Of a stretch of DNA of 6,536 nucleotides, positions 5,365 through 6,536 are shown in pieces; positions within the stretch are counted from its first letter, which is position 1, and each line of letters starts with the position of its first letter. The position numbers and the translations under genes are program-made. The DNA is from an uncultured Alphaproteobacteria bacterium (lineage in GTDB: Bacteria > Pseudomonadota > Alphaproteobacteria > Caulobacterales > Parvularculaceae). Location: the NCBI GenBank assembly GCA_938003575.1, contig CALKYG010000365.1, positions 1 through 6,536 on the forward strand. Direction: 5' to 3'. The notes beneath the pieces are model-generated. The model was given only the letters and a program-made list of their open reading frames with translations, was not told the origin of the DNA and did not search any database.

Positions 5365-5545
5365 CCCAAATCGCTCCGCACCCCAAGGACGCGCCGCCCG
5401 GCGCACTAAGCGGCTTTTGGCGCACCAGGTCCCGGATGGCAATATCGCCTCCCGAAACCTCAGCGGCCGGCCGCATTTTTCCTTATCTGTCGACGAATGC
5501 AACGGGCGCGCGGCGACAGCTTGGACCGACCGACGCGCCGCCTGT
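5365..5545. other. Intergenic region between rmlD and the sqdB-like gene, with a 12-bp palindrome
   Basis: This 181-base gap holds GCGGCCGGCCGC at 5463-5474, a perfect 12-base palindrome. An AT-richer patch next to it (minus strand, AGATAAGGAAAAATG) could hold a promoter for the sqdB-like gene, but I could not find a well-spaced -35/-10 pair. There is no clear terminator after rmlD, so read-through from rmlD is possible. The open frame running upstream of the sqdB-like start here shows no protein-like character. Confidence 0.4.
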
Positions 5546-6415
5546 TCAGCCGTTCAGCGTCTCCGTTCCATCGATCGTCGCAACCGTCCGCGTAAGGTCT
5601 GATTTCCAGTCCGGCTGCGAAATGCCGTAATCACGGTGAATTTTGGAGCAATCAAGAACCGTGAAAGCCGGCCGGCGGGCCGGCGTCGGATAATCCATTG
5701 TGGAAATGTCTTTGACCTGAGTTTGTCGGGCGCCGGCGGCGAAGACGGCGCGAGCAAAATCAGCCCAGGTCGCGGGCGGCCCGCCCTGGAAATGATAGAC
5801 GCCGCACGGTCCGTTCCGGCGCGCCGCAAGCGCAAGGCATGCCTTCGCGATCGCCGACGCCGGCGTCGGACCGCCGGTCTGGTCTGCAACCACCGGAACC
5901 TCCTCTCGCGTTTCTGCGAGCTTCAACATGGTCTTGACGAAATTGGCGCCGTGTACAGAGTAAACCCAGGATGTGCGCAGAATGACGACGTTTGCGCCGG
6001 ACGCGAGCGCCGCCGTCTCCCCCTTGAGTTTCGACGCGCCGTACACGTTCAGGGGGCCCGTCTCCGCGTCCTCGCTGAGCGGGCGGTCAGAGGGATAGCC
6101 GGAATAAACGTAATCGGTCGATATATGGACGAAGCGCGCGCCGATGCGCGCGCATGCGGCTGCAATCTCCCCGACTGCGTCGGCGTTGATGCGAAAGGCG
6201 GCGTCAGCATTTGATTCCGCCCTGTCCACCGCCGTCCATGCCGCCGCGTTGATGACCGCGTCCGGGCGGACCTTTCCGATGGCGGCGGCGGCGGCGCCGG
6301 CAATCGACAGATCCGCGTCCGGGCGGCGCAACAGCGCCAGATCGTTCCGCCCGTCGTCAACGGCCGGAATTTCCCTGCCGACCTGTCCGTCAGCGCCGAA
6401 AACCAGGATTTTCAA
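5546..6415 (-). CDS. rfbD: dTDP-4-dehydrorhamnose reductase RmlD
   Basis: RmlD (RfbD) carries out the last step of dTDP-L-rhamnose synthesis, reducing dTDP-4-dehydro-L-rhamnose with NAD(P)H in the cytosol; rhamnose goes into LPS, exopolysaccharide or other glycans. The 289 residues show KILVFGADGQVG with GxxGxxG (7-13), INAAAWTAVDRAE (55-67), HISTDYVYSG with Thr100 and Asp101, PLNVYGASKLKGE with catalytic Tyr125 and Lys129, LRTSWVYS, VVADQTGGPT and RPAFTVLDCSK (248-258), all family hallmarks in the right order, and a normal length. There is no in-frame ATG. TTG 6415 is chosen because family members begin MKILVFG and a GGGGG purine run lies about 10 bases before it; TTG 6430 would add five residues. 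The gene starts 45 bases after a tRNA gene on the same strand with no terminator between. rmlA, rmlB and rmlC are not in the window. Confidence 0.95.
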   Translation of the reverse strand: MKILVFGADGQVGREIPAVDDGRNDLALLRRPDADLSIAGAAAAAIGKVRPDAVINAAAWTAVDRAESNADAAFRINADAVGEIAAACARIGARFVHISTDYVYSGYPSDRPLSEDAETGPLNVYGASKLKGETAALASGANVVILRTSWVYSVHGANFVKTMLKLAETREEVPVVADQTGGPTPASAIAKACLALAARRNGPCGVYHFQGGPPATWADFARAVFAAGARQTQVKDISTMDYPTPARRPAFTVLDCSKIHRDYGISQPDWKSDLTRTVATIDGTETLNG

Positions 6416-6460
6416 GAGAGTCGCCCCCAAAGACCTGCATCGTCATCTCGCCGGCGGAAA

Positions 6461-6536
<76 letters not shown>

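Noticed and set aside
5636..6214. 192-residue plus-strand open frame
   Set aside because: It is antisense to rmlD, whose family motifs are complete.

Overview
The window is GC-rich, densely coded bacterial chromosome. Codon use, the small Ala/Glu-rich lipoproteins and the protein types suggest a Gram-negative alphaproteobacterium, perhaps of the Parvularculales/Caulobacterales/Hyphomonadaceae kind. The class is an inference and the family-level guess is weak. I see no phage gene, transposase, CRISPR array or toxin-antitoxin pair.

Left part (1-1860). The 3' end of thiC (thiamine pyrimidine synthase, with its C-terminal CX2CX4C iron-sulfur motif) converges on a minus-strand DUF4412-like lipoprotein. 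A multi-hairpin inverted repeat lies between them. A divergent promoter region of about 215 bp separates that lipoprotein from a small, very acidic, repeat-built lipoprotein on the plus strand, which ends in a strong intrinsic terminator.

Middle part (1860-4166). A class I/II PLP aminotransferase (kynurenine/methionine/glutamine aminotransferase-like) is followed with zero spacing by a secreted single-cysteine thioredoxin-like protein, so the two are probably translationally coupled. At the stop codon of the latter sit three copies of AATCATTC in alternating orientation, which can form two mutually exclusive hairpins. Next comes a second small acidic lipoprotein that resembles the first near its N-terminus, closed by a 13-bp hairpin terminator shared with the converging sugar genes.

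Right part (4177-6536, minus strand). Read in the direction of transcription: a complete tRNA-Ala(GGC) with encoded CCA, then rmlD (dTDP-4-dehydrorhamnose reductase, probable TTG start), then a UDP-sulfoquinovose synthase-like gene (sqdB/SQD1 family). These two enzymes supply activated sugars (dTDP-L-rhamnose and probably UDP-sulfoquinovose or a related sugar) for surface glycans or glycolipids. Neither the rest of the dTDP-rhamnose pathway nor an SqdX/SQD2-type transferase is in the window.

The points most worth a second look are the pair of basic-residue-poor acidic lipoproteins, the triple AATCATTC element, the single-cysteine thioredoxin fold, the sulfosugar synthase beside rmlD and a tRNA, and the unusual start region of the aminotransferase. 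None amounts to a demonstrated new system.
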